Assembly: GCA_010015675.1 (NCBI GenBank)
Contig: ML977010.1
Location: forward strand, 20,444-84,443
Direction: 5' to 3'
From: Byssothecium circinans
Taxonomy: Eukaryota; Ascomycota; Dothideomycetes; Pleosporales; Massarinaceae
DNA length: 64,000 nt
Shown: piece after piece, positions 54,274-64,000 of the stretch
How positions within the stretch are numbered: the stretch's first letter is position 1
How the letters are laid out: the number at the start of each line of letters is the position of its first letter
Notes under the pieces: generated by a model
Told to the model about the DNA's origin: nothing
Seen by the model: the letters and a program-made list of their open reading frames with translations, nothing else
Database searches by the model: none
Translations under genes and position numbers: made by a program

Positions 54274-57200
54274 GGCGCAGCTCGACGCTTTTTCTAGTCG
54301 GTAATCGGACGGCGCAGGTGCTATAACATGAACCTGTCTAACTTTCGACGCTGTTTTTGTTTTCTTTACTATCAGGCTCGGCCTTGCGAAATTTGTGTTT
54401 CATCTCGGCATCATCACCACGACATCGAGCGATTGGCGTTCTCACGGCGTTTTTCTACGTTATAATCATACCGCTCGACAAAAGAAAGGCCCATTATCAC
54501 TTCTTTCCCGTTTCCCTTTGTGCAACTCTAATTCGGGCACTTTTTCCACTGTTTGATGGAATTCCTTTGTTTTTGGTGGAGGGAATAAAACATATTCCCC
54601 ATATTTGCATTTACTGGCCTCGGCACTACGACAGATATATTTCCTTTTTCGGGCTCTCTGTTTTCTCTTCAACCATTCTCGGGTGGGCGATAAATATATT
54701 TAGAGGGATAAATGGCTGGGTCGCGAACTTCTTTTTTTTTGGACTCATACCACGGCCCAATTCCTTCCTTGCTTTCTCTCTCTTTCTCTCTTACAGGTGA
54801 AAGACTTTTCCATGTTTGTTCGCGTCTCGGATACTTATCTTACCTTTGAATGGGAATTGTTGGGCGCAGGTTATGTTCGGAGAGTTTTGCGTCCTTGCAC
54901 ATGTTTCGTGTATTTAGTGTTGCTCTGCTCTGGTGAAGAACTGAGTGTCGGAGAGGAGAGGGGATTGCGCGCTCTCGTCTCTTGACCGCTTGTCGATGTG
55001 TGGGACTTCTTCGGTGCGGTGTGGTGTGGTGTGGTAATCAAGAGCGTTGTAGCTGCGGTGTATATTTGCAAACGCGTAGGGCTTCAGTTGTGATATGGAA
55101 GTGTGGTTTTCCAATAAGAAGGCTTTTTTCAATACTTCGTTTGCCCTTTTTACTAAATTGTAGCTCTGATTGTGATGGACGTTGGTCGTCGCTGGGCACC
55201 GCCTAGACTATATGGTGCCTTCGCCCACCCTCATGGTTCTGCGTAAGATAGGAGTGACTTGGGGTAGAGTTGGATAGGACGGCAAGCGTAAAGGGAAGAT
55301 GATCTCGGGTTGGATTCTTCTGAGATATCGAAGTGTGGAAGCGGAGGACGTTGGCATTGGTGGGTTGAGAAGAAAGGATCTGCAGATATGGATAGGTGAG
55401 GTCCAGTAGTTAGTTGTTGTTGCGGCTCCTTCGTGCGTATCTTGAGTTCGGTATGGGATCAATGGATGGTAGGATAAAGTATGAGTAAGACTTGTGCGAG
55501 AAGTAGTTTGAGTCTGAGGGGTTGAAGGAGCAGGGCTATGATATGCGGTTGGTTGTATGTATACATAATTCGCATCTTTTGTTCCATTGATTGCGCTTAC
55601 GGAATCCATCTTGGTCGTTGCTAACATCGTAACTCTATTCTTCTTTCCGGCTATTAGCTGGTGTTGTCACATAGGTGTCCAACTCAATGCCACAGTCTTC
55701 GATATGAATGATCGTATCGATACATCTATCATGAGTGTTCCTTTATACCTAGTCAGAAGCATGCTTTCCCAAGGCTCCACTCCACTGCACTGCATCGGCA
55801 CTTGGATGCCATACTCTTATACCAAATATTATGACCAACAGCCATGCCAACCTAACTCGCCAGTACCTTCACTTCTTCACTTCTTCACTTCTTCCCCTCT
55901 CCCCTTCCACCTACAGTTCTCATCTTCAAAACACCACGGTACCCAATCGAGCACCGTACCCGATACCGAAACATCCGCAAGTTCCCCCATCTATCTTCAA
56001 CTAAACACAACACACAGGTTTGTCATGCATAGTATACAGCACCAACCACACAAAATCCGTTTCAAACAGGGAAGACTCTTAGCGCATGATCGACAGATAA
56101 AGGGCACGACATGCGCCATGCGCTCTTTTCCACAGGAACGTTTCTCGGCAGTATCTTTTACACGAAACATGGCTTCTGCCCTAGGTTGTTGGCGTATATG
56201 CTAGACTAGGAGCTACCTTTGAAGGGACCTTGCCTATTTCGCTCGCTGGGTGTGGTATTTGTAACCACGGTTACCTTTACCATGGTATTTAGCCTTACAC
56301 TTTACACTTTCCAATTTACACTTTACACCTCATCCCCTCACCAACCTCATCAGTGACGTCATGATAAAGCCGAGATGTTTAACAAAATGCGCAAACGACT
56401 GAGGCATAAACGCATGTACCAGCACACCGCTTCACTACACCAGCACCACCGGGCAGTATATAACGTTCCCAGTCGTTGGTACGCTTGTACTGCATCGCAC
56501 CGCATCGAGCAACCTTCGTGCATCTTTCACCGGTTCTCTCCGCCCCGCCACCCGCCACTAACCCAAGCACAGCCACTCTGCCACATCTTCACCACTCAAC
56601 TCACCTCGGCACACATAAACGCCCCCGTCTATCCATACTCTAGATCGGTAGTATAAGCCGCAGTACGAGAGGCTGAGGCTGAGCAGCAAAAAAAAAAAAA
56701 AAAAAAAAAAAGGAGTTCAATATGTAGAAGGAAGGTGTTGTCGTATACGACCCACAGGTGTGGCTTTGTTTTTGCCTCGTACGTAAGTGCTGGCCAATCA
56801 ACACCGGTACCGGGACTGTTATATCGACTACCTTGTAGCGATTTCAGGTGGGATGGTGTGGGTATGGATATGGAAGGGGGTATGGAGTAGCCCAGCCGGT
56901 GTATACACCATGCGAGGCAGAAAAGTAAAAATGTTCACGCGATGACGGGGGTAGTTAATGAGGACAGTGCCTCGGGGCGCTGTCTCGGGAATGGTAGATC
57001 AATAGAGGTGCGTTGATGAGCTGAACGTGTGCGCTGTAGCCTAGGGGTAGCGCAGAAGCTGGGGATTGTGATGGGGGAGGTGGTGCTGCTGAGATGATGT
57101 TGTAATATGCAATCTCGAGTCTTTGGTGTTGATGGTTGGTCATTGAGGGGTTGAGTTGAGGTGCACGAGAGGCTGGATCCTGATTAACTGTAAGCAACGA

Positions 57201-58201
57201 AACGCGTGTATTCTCCCAACGCGCGCTGCGCGCATAAGGAACGCAGATTCATTCATTCATTCTCTCAACTCACAAAGAAGTCTCTTCTCCCTGACTCGCG
57301 CGCTCCGATATGTATCCCCACATTTCGCCTCCCTAAGAGGAAGGAGGGGGGCTGGGTCAGGAACGAGCTTCCCTTCCTTCCTTCCTATACGGAGAAAATG
57401 CGAATTCTCCGTCAACGTCGTGTCATCGCTTGGGCTGTTCGTAACGAGACGCGGAAATTTGCAAGGGATCCAACCAACATCAGCTCCCTCTCTCCACTCC
57501 ACTGACTGCATGTCAAACGAAACGGCATTTTTCCCAGCGGAGAAAATTTAGGAAGAATTGATATGAGGCCCGAGGGCACCGTAAGCGAACCTGCAGCAGT
57601 TGTTTTAGATGAACGGGTGCGGAAACTATTGTACTGTAATCAACACTGAAGGATTTTTTGAAATTTGTTTTATGGTTTTTTATTGTTGATCATTTACGTC
57701 CTTTCTTCGACTTCGGGTTGTAGTAGTCAGTGAAGTCAGTCGATGCTAAGTATCTAACCCAACCCAACCCCAGCCTACAAAAGCTAGGTACAGGTATAGG
57801 CATGCCATATTCAAGGGATATGAATGGATATCGTAAAGAACAAAAGAAAAACCCTCGCTGCGCTTTGTGCGGTACAGATGTACAGGTGCTCTCCTGAGGT
57901 CCTGGCACGCCGGCCCAATGCCCCCAACGCCCCCTAACGCCCCCCAACATGCTATAATGATTTCCCTCCAGAAAAAAAGTGTACGCCGTCGCAATGCTGC
58001 AAATGCTGTAGATGCCAGAATACGATGCGAGAATATGCTTGCTTTCCGAAACAATGCTGCGTGGATCGCTTTGGTGGTGTGCGCCTAGTCCAGTAGGCGC
58101 GCACCGCGTCAAATCATATTCGTAGGAGAATGCTCTCTCGTGATGGTCGAATTGACAAAGGAAAGTAGTGAGCGGATAAAACTGAGCGGAATAGGTGGGG
58201 C
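54274..58201. other. 3.9-kb gene-poor stretch
   Basis: The stretch lies between the convergent ends of PDK1 and the cyclin. Open frames up to 205 codons exist but show no domain, splice-linked partner or organised composition. It holds a CRE palindrome TGACGTCA at 56354-56361, a hairpin GTAACCACGGTTAC near 56262, repeats of TTTACACT near 56301-56328, and an A24 run. A non-coding RNA or a small lineage-specific gene could be hidden here. I cannot support one from sequence alone. Confidence 0.5.
56688..56711. repeat. A24 homopolymer
   Basis: An uninterrupted run of 24 adenines, far longer than any other in the window. It could be slippage or the tail of a retroposed sequence. No tRNA-like A/B boxes or reverse-transcriptase frame lies upstream. 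Confidence 0.9.
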
Positions 58202-59278
58202 TCAGTAGCCGGTTTGCCGTGTGGCATAGAACATCCTGTTGAAAAACCCGCCTGCTGCTGACGTCTTGGCCTTCTTTGAGGGCTTTTCATCGTAGTAGGG
58301 GAGAGTGTGCTCTTGCTTGTAAGGGTGGTGGTTCTGGGAGGCTGGGGCGTCGATGTGCACGACTGTGGCGCCGCGGTCGGCGTCGAAGCGGTGGACAAGA
58401 GCCTCTGAATGCGAGTACTCGTCCGGGAGGCTGACGGGGGAATCCGAAGAAGTGGAGACAGAGGAGCTGCGCGTCGTTGGTGGCGAGAGCGACGGCACCC
58501 TTGAATGTCCCCTTGATGAGGACGGTGTGTGGTAGCCGCGCCTCTCGTGCTGGGCGTAGGATGAGAAAGAGGTGTTTGAGTCGTAGGGGTTGAAGCGCGC
58601 CCGGTAGAGGTTCTCCGAGGTAAGGTTGTATTGCCGGCGCGCAACTTCCCTTTCTTTTTCAGCCCTTGCTTTCTCGGCTTGGCGGACCTGGTAGATGCGG
58701 ATGGGAGCCAGGAAGGGCTCGAGGTGGTAGTACAGATCCTCGTTGGTGATGCGGAGATCCCAGTCGAGGAGGAAGAGGAGCTGCTTCTCCATGAGGTTGA
58801 CCTCGGTAATGGAGAAGCCGAAGTTCTCGTAGCCGCTAACAGCACTGTACCTGGCCCAGTGCTTGTTCTTGGGAGAAGAGTCATTGAGGTTCTTTGCAGC
58901 AAGGATCAAGGATGCTAGAAAGATCCTGTGAACGGTGCATCGCATGCCCTTTGCGACGGGAGGGAGACGGGACCGTAACCGGCTGAGGTACACGAGTGAA
59001 GCCATGAGAGTCGGCACCTGGACGTGAGACCGCTCGACCAGCGACGTGATGAATTCCTCGAGCGAAGGCAGTGCGGGTTCGCGGAAGGAGCCGGCATGTT
59101 GCGGTGGTGTTGACGGGGGTGTCGGAGGAAGGTTCTTGTTCAGATGTGATGATTCGCAGCGGATGACTGATGAGGCCTTTTGTGCGAGGTACGCAATCAT
59201 ATCTGGTGACACTGGGAGCTGGACGAAGTGGTCCAGGGCAGCCTTGTTCTCGGCAGCGAGGTTGGGTGAGTAAGGCAT
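58202..59278 (-). CDS. PCL/Pho80-type cyclin
   Basis: Intron-free, 358 residues from ATG 59276-59278. The cyclin box spans about 65-195: [50 protein letters not shown], then the [18 protein letters not shown] helix. This is the Pcl1/Pcl2/Clg1/Pas1 branch that partners Pho85/Pef1-type CDKs, controlling G1 events, polarity and nutrient responses. The C-terminal 150 residues are disordered with a basic helix ([19 protein letters not shown]) and many SP sites, and end [17 protein letters not shown] long, ORF-containing leader seems to lie upstream, which would allow translational control. Partner and exact cell-cycle role are inferred from family only. Confidence 0.88.
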   Translation of the reverse strand: MPYSPNLAAENKAALDHFVQLPVSPDMIAYLAQKASSVIRCESSHLNKNLPPTPPSTPPQHAGSFREPALPSLEEFITSLVERSHVQVPTLMASLVYLSRLRSRLPPVAKGMRCTVHRIFLASLILAAKNLNDSSPKNKHWARYSAVSGYENFGFSITEVNLMEKQLLFLLDWDLRITNEDLYYHLEPFLAPIRIYQVRQAEKARAEKEREVARRQYNLTSENLYRARFNPYDSNTSFSSYAQHERRGYHTPSSSRGHSRVPSLSPPTTRSSSVSTSSDSPVSLPDEYSHSEALVHRFDADRGATVVHIDAPASQNHHPYKQEHTLPYYDEKPSKKAKTSAAGGFFNRMFYATRQTGY

Positions 59279-61851
59279 GGTGACTGTGGTGGTGATGATG
59301 CGATGCTGGAGGAAGGTCGTCTTAATATTGATCCAACCCAAGTAGGAATATCAGGCTCCAAAGATGGTAGTGAGCCCTGCGAGGCGGAGAGAACAGAGCA
59401 ACGATGTCGTTGGCTGTGGTTGGTGTAAGCTGGGGCTGACGTGGTGGCTTGATGCAGCAGGAACACGATGTTGGGACAACGGCCGGTGTGAATTAAGAGG
59501 GGCAGTTTTTGCAGTTTTTCCGACCGGCGGAAGGCGTAATGCTGGATATGAAAGAAAGAAGGGACGGTGACGGGGCGCACTGCAAGGAATTTCTGAAGTG
59601 GCTCTGCCAGATGGGTAGGAGAAGGGATGCTCGTGATTGGCCGGCGAGCTGAGGGTCGAGCCTGTCGGGTAGAAGGGTGAAGGGAAGGGAGGGAAGAAAG
59701 GATGAAATATGAAATGAGTCTGCACTGACCTTCGAAACGCAGTATACTCGCGGCGAAGCGTGATACTTATCCCAGCGACGCTCTTGGAGAGGATTGCTGG
59801 TGGGTCTGTAGGGAGCGCAGGATGCAGGCCAATGAGCGTGTCGGCGTGGTAGTGTTTCGGCAGGTGGGCGCCAGCAGACACTCGGGCCAGGCGGTTAACT
59901 GGCCTCAGTAACGCACCGAGAAGTGAGATGCAGAAGCCCCAGAAAAGGCGTGTTTCAAGTCGGACAGCCGTCGATTCGCTGCTGGCCAAATGTTTGTAGC
60001 TATTTGGGGTCGGTGCCTGTCAGCCAATCTCCTCGAGTCCGGCAAGCGTGCGTGTTTCAACAGGAGTCGCTGTCGTTTTAGCCCACGCGCGCTGCAGGAG
60101 AGCAGTGCGAGGATGGGGTGAGAGGACGAGAGGTCGAGAGGTCTGCAGTGAACGGGTAGTAAAGAGCGTGGCTGCGATGCTATGGCGAGCAGACGTGCAG
60201 ACGGGAGGATGTTGATTGATATGCTCTCTGCTACCAACGGTTGGCGCGCCTGAGGTCGAGGTCTGCTGGTCTAGATTGGGTCACGATGGGCACTCTTGGG
60301 AGCGGTGAGGTGTCTGGATCCCAGCGGTCGGTGAATGGCATTCGACCACGACGACCGATGCGACCGCATCCATAAGATAATATATCTAGCACGCTCTAGC
60401 AAGCCCAAGTTTCTTGCTGCCACCGGACCCTGCAACAGGCAATGCCGGACTTCGCCAGCATGACTGACGACAGTGCCTGTGTGTGTCCAGGTCCAGGTGG
60501 CCAACCCTCGGAGCCAAAATGCTTGGAAGATTGGCCACCGACGGCGATACTCGTACTCGCGGAGCGTAGTGGATACGGCTGATAAAAGAATCACGTGGAA
60601 ATTGCATCCCTAGCAAACCAATAAGGCTCCACGCAACAATTTAATTAGTGGTACGCAACGAATTAGAGCGCGGGTGGCAAAAGCACGTGATTCTTTAACC
60701 ACCCGTGCGTGTGAGTACCTCTGCATCTCTGGCAATGAAATTATGAATGCCACCAGCCCCCTGGACTTACGAACCACGCCACGGCAGCCACGCCGGACGG
60801 TGCCGAGGAGGTATTTGCGCAGATATTTGCATCGCGGACGCGTGTGTGCAACGTCGACAGCTGACAGCGGCATCTGGGTTCTGACGGTGCGTTTTCCTCC
60901 CGTCCGATTGGCCTTGGGCCCATCTTGCAGACTTGCACGCATGAACAACACCTCCCACCACCCCAGAGATCGCCGCCATGCGTCCGGTGACACCTTCGGC
61001 GCCATTGGCTGTCAGTCATGCAAACAAATGCATACCTCATGGGACGTTTCAACCACAGTTGACGGCTGCCATATGATCTCTGCTAAGAACATAGAACATC
61101 CGGCACGAATGTCGCGCAATGGCAACCGACCGCCTTCCGCTCTCATGGCATTGATGGCAGCCCTATCGTCCCCTTACTAAACAGGAGACATCTTGATGCA
61201 ACCACGCAGGTTCATCCCAATCACCGTTCGGACCCGCTGTGCTCTGATCGTTCACAGTGTCTTGACCTCCAAGAGGCGCCGCTGTGCACAGCCTCGCCGT
61301 GGACGACACCAATCGGCACAGCTCCCACCAGCTTGCGGGTAAGACATTGAACAAACACAACAGATGTACTGTCAGAAGATAGGCAAACTCTAGCAAATTG
61401 TGTCTCGGAAAGGCCGCTCGACCACCTTCGCGCCGCGGGGTGTCGCATCGGCGTCAACGTGGGGTTGGAATTTAGGGAGAGGTTACAAGCGCTCGCCCAT
61501 AACTGGCCCATAACTGTCGGCCCTGAATTTCGATTCGCATCTCAAAATGGCGAAGCGCTGGATGAGGCTCTGTGCTCGATACTCTAATGAGCCTCCGATG
61601 CGGCTCGCCCAGATCCCGCTTCCTCGATTTAGCTGTAGCCGCCGCCAAAGCGCTGGTGTCACCTCAAATCTGGATCTAGGGTTCGACGTCCTTGAAGAGG
61701 CAATTTTGCGCGCCATTTCTTTCTCTATGCGCATAATATTCAGCTCTCTTTCAGCTTTGGGTCCTCGAGTACCTAAAGCTGTTTCAGTGTTTGCTTTTGC
61801 CGAACACATGCAAGGACGCCAGCCGTTACACTCTGCGCTTGTAGTAGTGTA
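59279..61851. other. Intergenic stretch upstream of the cyclin, up to the Tc1-like element
   Basis: About 2.6 kb. The first ~0.9 kb is pyrimidine-rich on the minus strand and probably includes the cyclin leader and promoter. A 13-bp inverted repeat containing CACGTG lies at 60585-60597 and 60684-60696. Other open frames (up to 169 codons) show no family likeness. Confidence 0.45.
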
Positions 61852-61900
61852 CAGTAATGCGTCAAAAGTTCTTTCCGCTAAGCGAGAAACACCAAAACGC
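61852..61900 (+). repeat. Left terminal inverted repeat of the Tc1-like element
   Basis: CAGTAATGCGTCAAAAGTTC through GCTAAGCGAGAAACACC to AAAACGC. It pairs with 63137-63187, which has two extra bases in the CCCC run. Confidence 0.9.
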
Positions 61901-61934
61901 GTGAACGCGTTAACACCTTCTACCCACCACCACA

Positions 61935-63050
61935 ATGCCTCAACCACGTCAGTTTGGTACAGAAATGTCTGGAAATGCGCGTAAAAGGCCAAATACTACT
62001 CCTCTAGAGCGTGAGCGTATCATTGCTAAGTGGGAAGCTGGGTGTACGACGAGAGAGCTGGCTAATGAGTTTGGCCGCACCACGCGCTGTATACGTCAAA
62101 TCCTTTACCGATTTTCACAACACCACACCACCAAGGATTTGCCTCGCTCTGGCCGTCCAAAATACCTCACTCAAAGACAAATCAATCGAATTAAATACTA
62201 TATACGAAAGACACTAAAAATCGAGTACAATATGCTCATGAGTGAGATAGGATGGGACCCCCCTACTAACGGCCCCTCACGCTCCACCATCTATCGCGCG
62301 ATTAGAGAGGTTGGATTACGGAACTACCGATGCTCTAAGCGACCCAAAATTAACCGAGCGACGGCTATTTTGAGGCTTAAGTGGTGCAGAGAGCATCGCA
62401 ACTACCCATGGAGACGCCGCCCCTTTCGCTTCTCAGATAAGTGCTCTATTCAAAAGGGCTCTAGGGCTAATACCGAGTGGGCCTTTCGATATCCAGACGA
62501 GAGATGGAGTTACAAGATGGTTTCTGAGTATACTAAGAGCCGTCCTCCTCAGCAAATGGTGTGGGCGGAGGTGTGGCTTACCCGAAGGGGTAGTGTACGG
62601 AGAAGTGAATTGGTGATCATGAAAAGGGACCTACAAGCCGCCCACCGAGGATATACGACCCAGAGCTATTTGGAGGCTTTAGAGGAGGGCTTATTGCCCT
62701 ATTACTAACCAGGAGAGATCTTTATGCAGGATAACGCTCCTATCCATACGTCGGGAGCAGCAAAGGATTTCTTGGAGAGGCACGGCATTTGGGTTGCTGA
62801 GTGGCCACCCTATTCACCTGACCTTAACCCAATCGAGCACCTTTGGTGGAGGCTTAAAAGGATCATGTATACTAAGTTTCCTCAATTCAACAACTACTCA
62901 GCAGCCCAAGAGCATTGGGATGAGTTCTGTGAGGCTTTGAAGGAGGCATGGCGGAGGATACCAAGCGCCCTCATCAAGCGGCTTATCCTTAGTATGCCCA
63001 GTCGAATTGGGGCCTGCAGGCGGGCAAGAGGCTACCAGACGAAATATTGA
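61935..63050 (+). pseudogene. Tc1-like transposase with one in-frame stop
   Basis: An unbroken frame except for TAA at 62706-62708, for 371 residues including the stop position. The N-terminal part has two helix-turn-helix units (ERERIIAKWEAGCTTRELAN, FGRTTRCIRQIL) and the GRPKYLT linker. The catalytic triad is D168 (FSDKCSIQKGS), the Asp of MQDNAPIHT, and the Glu of LNPIEHLWW, 34 residues apart, so DD34E. Two changes look like RIP: the TAA where relatives have Gln (before PGEIFMQD), and Lys directly after D168 where Glu is usual (GAG to AAG). Otherwise it reads as complete, which implies a young copy. Confidence 0.9.
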
Positions 63051-63136
63051 GTATTTATCTACTACTACACCAAATACTACACGTGTATACGATTGCTCTC
63101 TCTATATATAGCCTCAATTTGGGTGGGCGTTGGGGG

Positions 63137-63187
63137 GCGTTTTGGTGTTTCTCGCTTAGCGGGGAAAGAACTTTTGACCTAGTACTG
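63137..63187 (-). repeat. Right terminal inverted repeat of the Tc1-like element
   Basis: The reverse complement of 61852-61900 with a two-base insertion in the C run and a few substitutions near the tip. It ends TAGTACTG before the TA duplication. Confidence 0.9.
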
Positions 63188-63189
63188 TA

Positions 63190-64000
63190 CACCTATCATC
63201 GTCCTTGAACCTCTGCGCTACACAATCAATATTCAGCAAGAGTCCGGATCAACTTCCTCCGTCATCCAGACACTATGTCATTGCTTATTACATCAGCCAA
63301 AGCATAGTCGTTGCCTGTTAGCCCCATCTCACCATCAGCAAGCGGAAGGTACGAGCCTCGCTAAAACCTCCGATGTCCAATCTCCAGATACCGACTTTTC
63401 CACACCGACTGCCTGGATTTGTCTACATATGGCGAACAATCCGATAAGGACTTCAATTTTCCGACGTAGGGGCACATTGTCCTGTGGAGCCGTTGTAATA
63501 TCCGTTCAACGTTCCGATCTCAGCACTCAAGAGGACGGTGTGCGGAGAGAAAATACGAGTTGAAGCATCAATGTGAGAGTCCGATTCGGATAGGCTTCCA
63601 TCTACTCATGGTGAATTGTACAGAGGGCCAATCCAATGCCCACCTGACCAGTATTGAGGTTCGAGGAACCGATTCCATCAGTATCTACTTGTCAACTTGG
63701 TCAACGCAAATGGCATACAGATAGATTCCAAGACACTTTACTTCCTCTAAAACACACATCACAACTAGCTTCCTCTTCAAGACATCTCTCTGCTCAATTC
63801 CTTCAAGACTTTTCCCATTCCCGCCATTTTCCCTAAAGACAGCCATCTGCGGAGTCTCGCTAATGAAATATAGGACTTCAATTCTCCGAGTCCGAAAAGT
63901 CCATCATCCTGATCCAGCAGATCACATGCAGCGGTCTCCGTCCGATCTTCGTTCCTCTGCGTCATTGTGTAGAGCGGAGATTGCGTAAGGCAGGCCGTAA
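63190..64000. other. Right-edge stretch, no gene recognised
   Basis: About 0.8 kb to the window end. Open frames of about 60 codons only, none resembling a family. A gene crossing the right edge cannot be excluded. Confidence 0.4.

Larger units (their letters stand above)
61852..63187. mobile_element. Tc1-like DD34E DNA transposon, nearly intact
   Basis: The element is 1336 bp, flanked by TA at 61850-61851 and 63188-63189. It begins CAGTA and ends TACTG, as Tc1-like elements do. Inverted repeats of about 50 bp lie at both ends, sharing GTCAAAAGTTCTTTCC and GCTAAGCGAGAAACACC followed by AAAACGC. A single transposase frame fills most of the interior. Confidence 0.93.

Noticed and set aside
54357..54800. 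147-codon hydrophobic frame after PDK1
   Set aside because: T-rich presumed 3' UTR read as Phe/Leu/Ile; no family likeness.
55208..55627. 139-codon minus-strand frame
   Set aside because: Thr/Pro/Ser-biased, no domain, no splice partners; it could be lineage-specific but cannot be supported.
55587..56204. 205-codon + strand frame in the gene-poor block
   Set aside because: Composition follows pyrimidine-rich DNA, no recognisable domain, and a tandem CTTCACTTCTT repeat inside it.
56688..56711. A24 run as evidence of a SINE or processed pseudogene
   Set aside because: No Pol III A/B boxes, no coding similarity and no visible target duplication.
59351..59989. 212-codon minus-strand frame upstream of the cyclin
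   Set aside because: Ser/Pro/His-rich text without domain; more likely leader or promoter sequence.
61483..61992. 169-codon minus-strand frame overlapping the left end of the Tc1-like element
   Set aside because: It reads across the transposon boundary and into its transposase region, so it is at best a chance frame.
1..64000. CRISPR arrays, bacterial operons, riboswitches, or a secondary-metabolite cluster
   Set aside because: The window is eukaryotic with spliced genes. No array of identical repeats with spacers and no PKS, NRPS or terpene synthase gene is present.

Overview
This window is nuclear DNA of a filamentous ascomycete (Pezizomycotina). Genes are closely packed on both strands. 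Introns are short (43-136 bp), with GTRNGT-type donors and clear CTRAC or TACTAAC branch sites. Several proteins are fungal types: Yen1/GEN1-type nuclease, PARP-E2 fusion, fungal Bir1, PCL-type cyclin, Pezizomycotina-only membrane proteins. Three different DNA transposon copies carry nonsense codons of the C-to-T type left by repeat-induced point mutation (RIP). A pleosporalean dothideomycete would fit, but that placement is inference.

Left edge (1-3.2 kb): a decayed hAT transposase running off the window, followed by a C-terminal scrap of a cellobiose-dehydrogenase-like GMC oxidoreductase. 4.5-7.6 kb: an APH-family kinase and a multi-pass membrane protein. 8.7-26.2 kb is a dense housekeeping block: Bir1 (chromosomal passenger complex) divergent from Tam41 (mitochondrial CDP-diacylglycerol synthase), a probable COG7, a very large PARP plus UBE2Q-like E2 fusion, and a GEN1/Yen1 Holliday-junction nuclease divergent from a 1272-residue AT-hook protein.

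27.2-29.9 kb holds two intron-bearing tRNA-Pro(UGG) genes on either side of a complete but RIP-destroyed Fot/pogo element. 30.3-47.2 kb holds a secreted purple acid phosphatase, an unknown four-exon gene, an unknown 747-residue protein with a degenerate ~190-bp tandem array near its 5' end, a secreted aldose 1-epimerase, a five-exon nuclear-type protein with a zinc-finger-like motif, an amidohydrolase, and a SWIB-domain chromatin-remodelling subunit (Rsc6/Snf12/BAF60). 47.7-54.3 kb holds a 904-residue disordered protein and a PDK1/Pkh kinase. After a 3.9-kb gene-poor stretch comes a PCL-type cyclin (58.2-59.3 kb). A nearly intact Tc1-like DD34E element (61.9-63.2 kb) lies close to the right edge.

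There is no operon or biosynthetic cluster. The genes are independent units. What links neighbours is shared divergent promoters (BIR1/TAM41, GEN1/AT-hook, COG7/PARP-E2, amidohydrolase/SWIB, disordered protein/PDK1). Exon structures given below were derived by hand from splice signals and checked for frame continuity.
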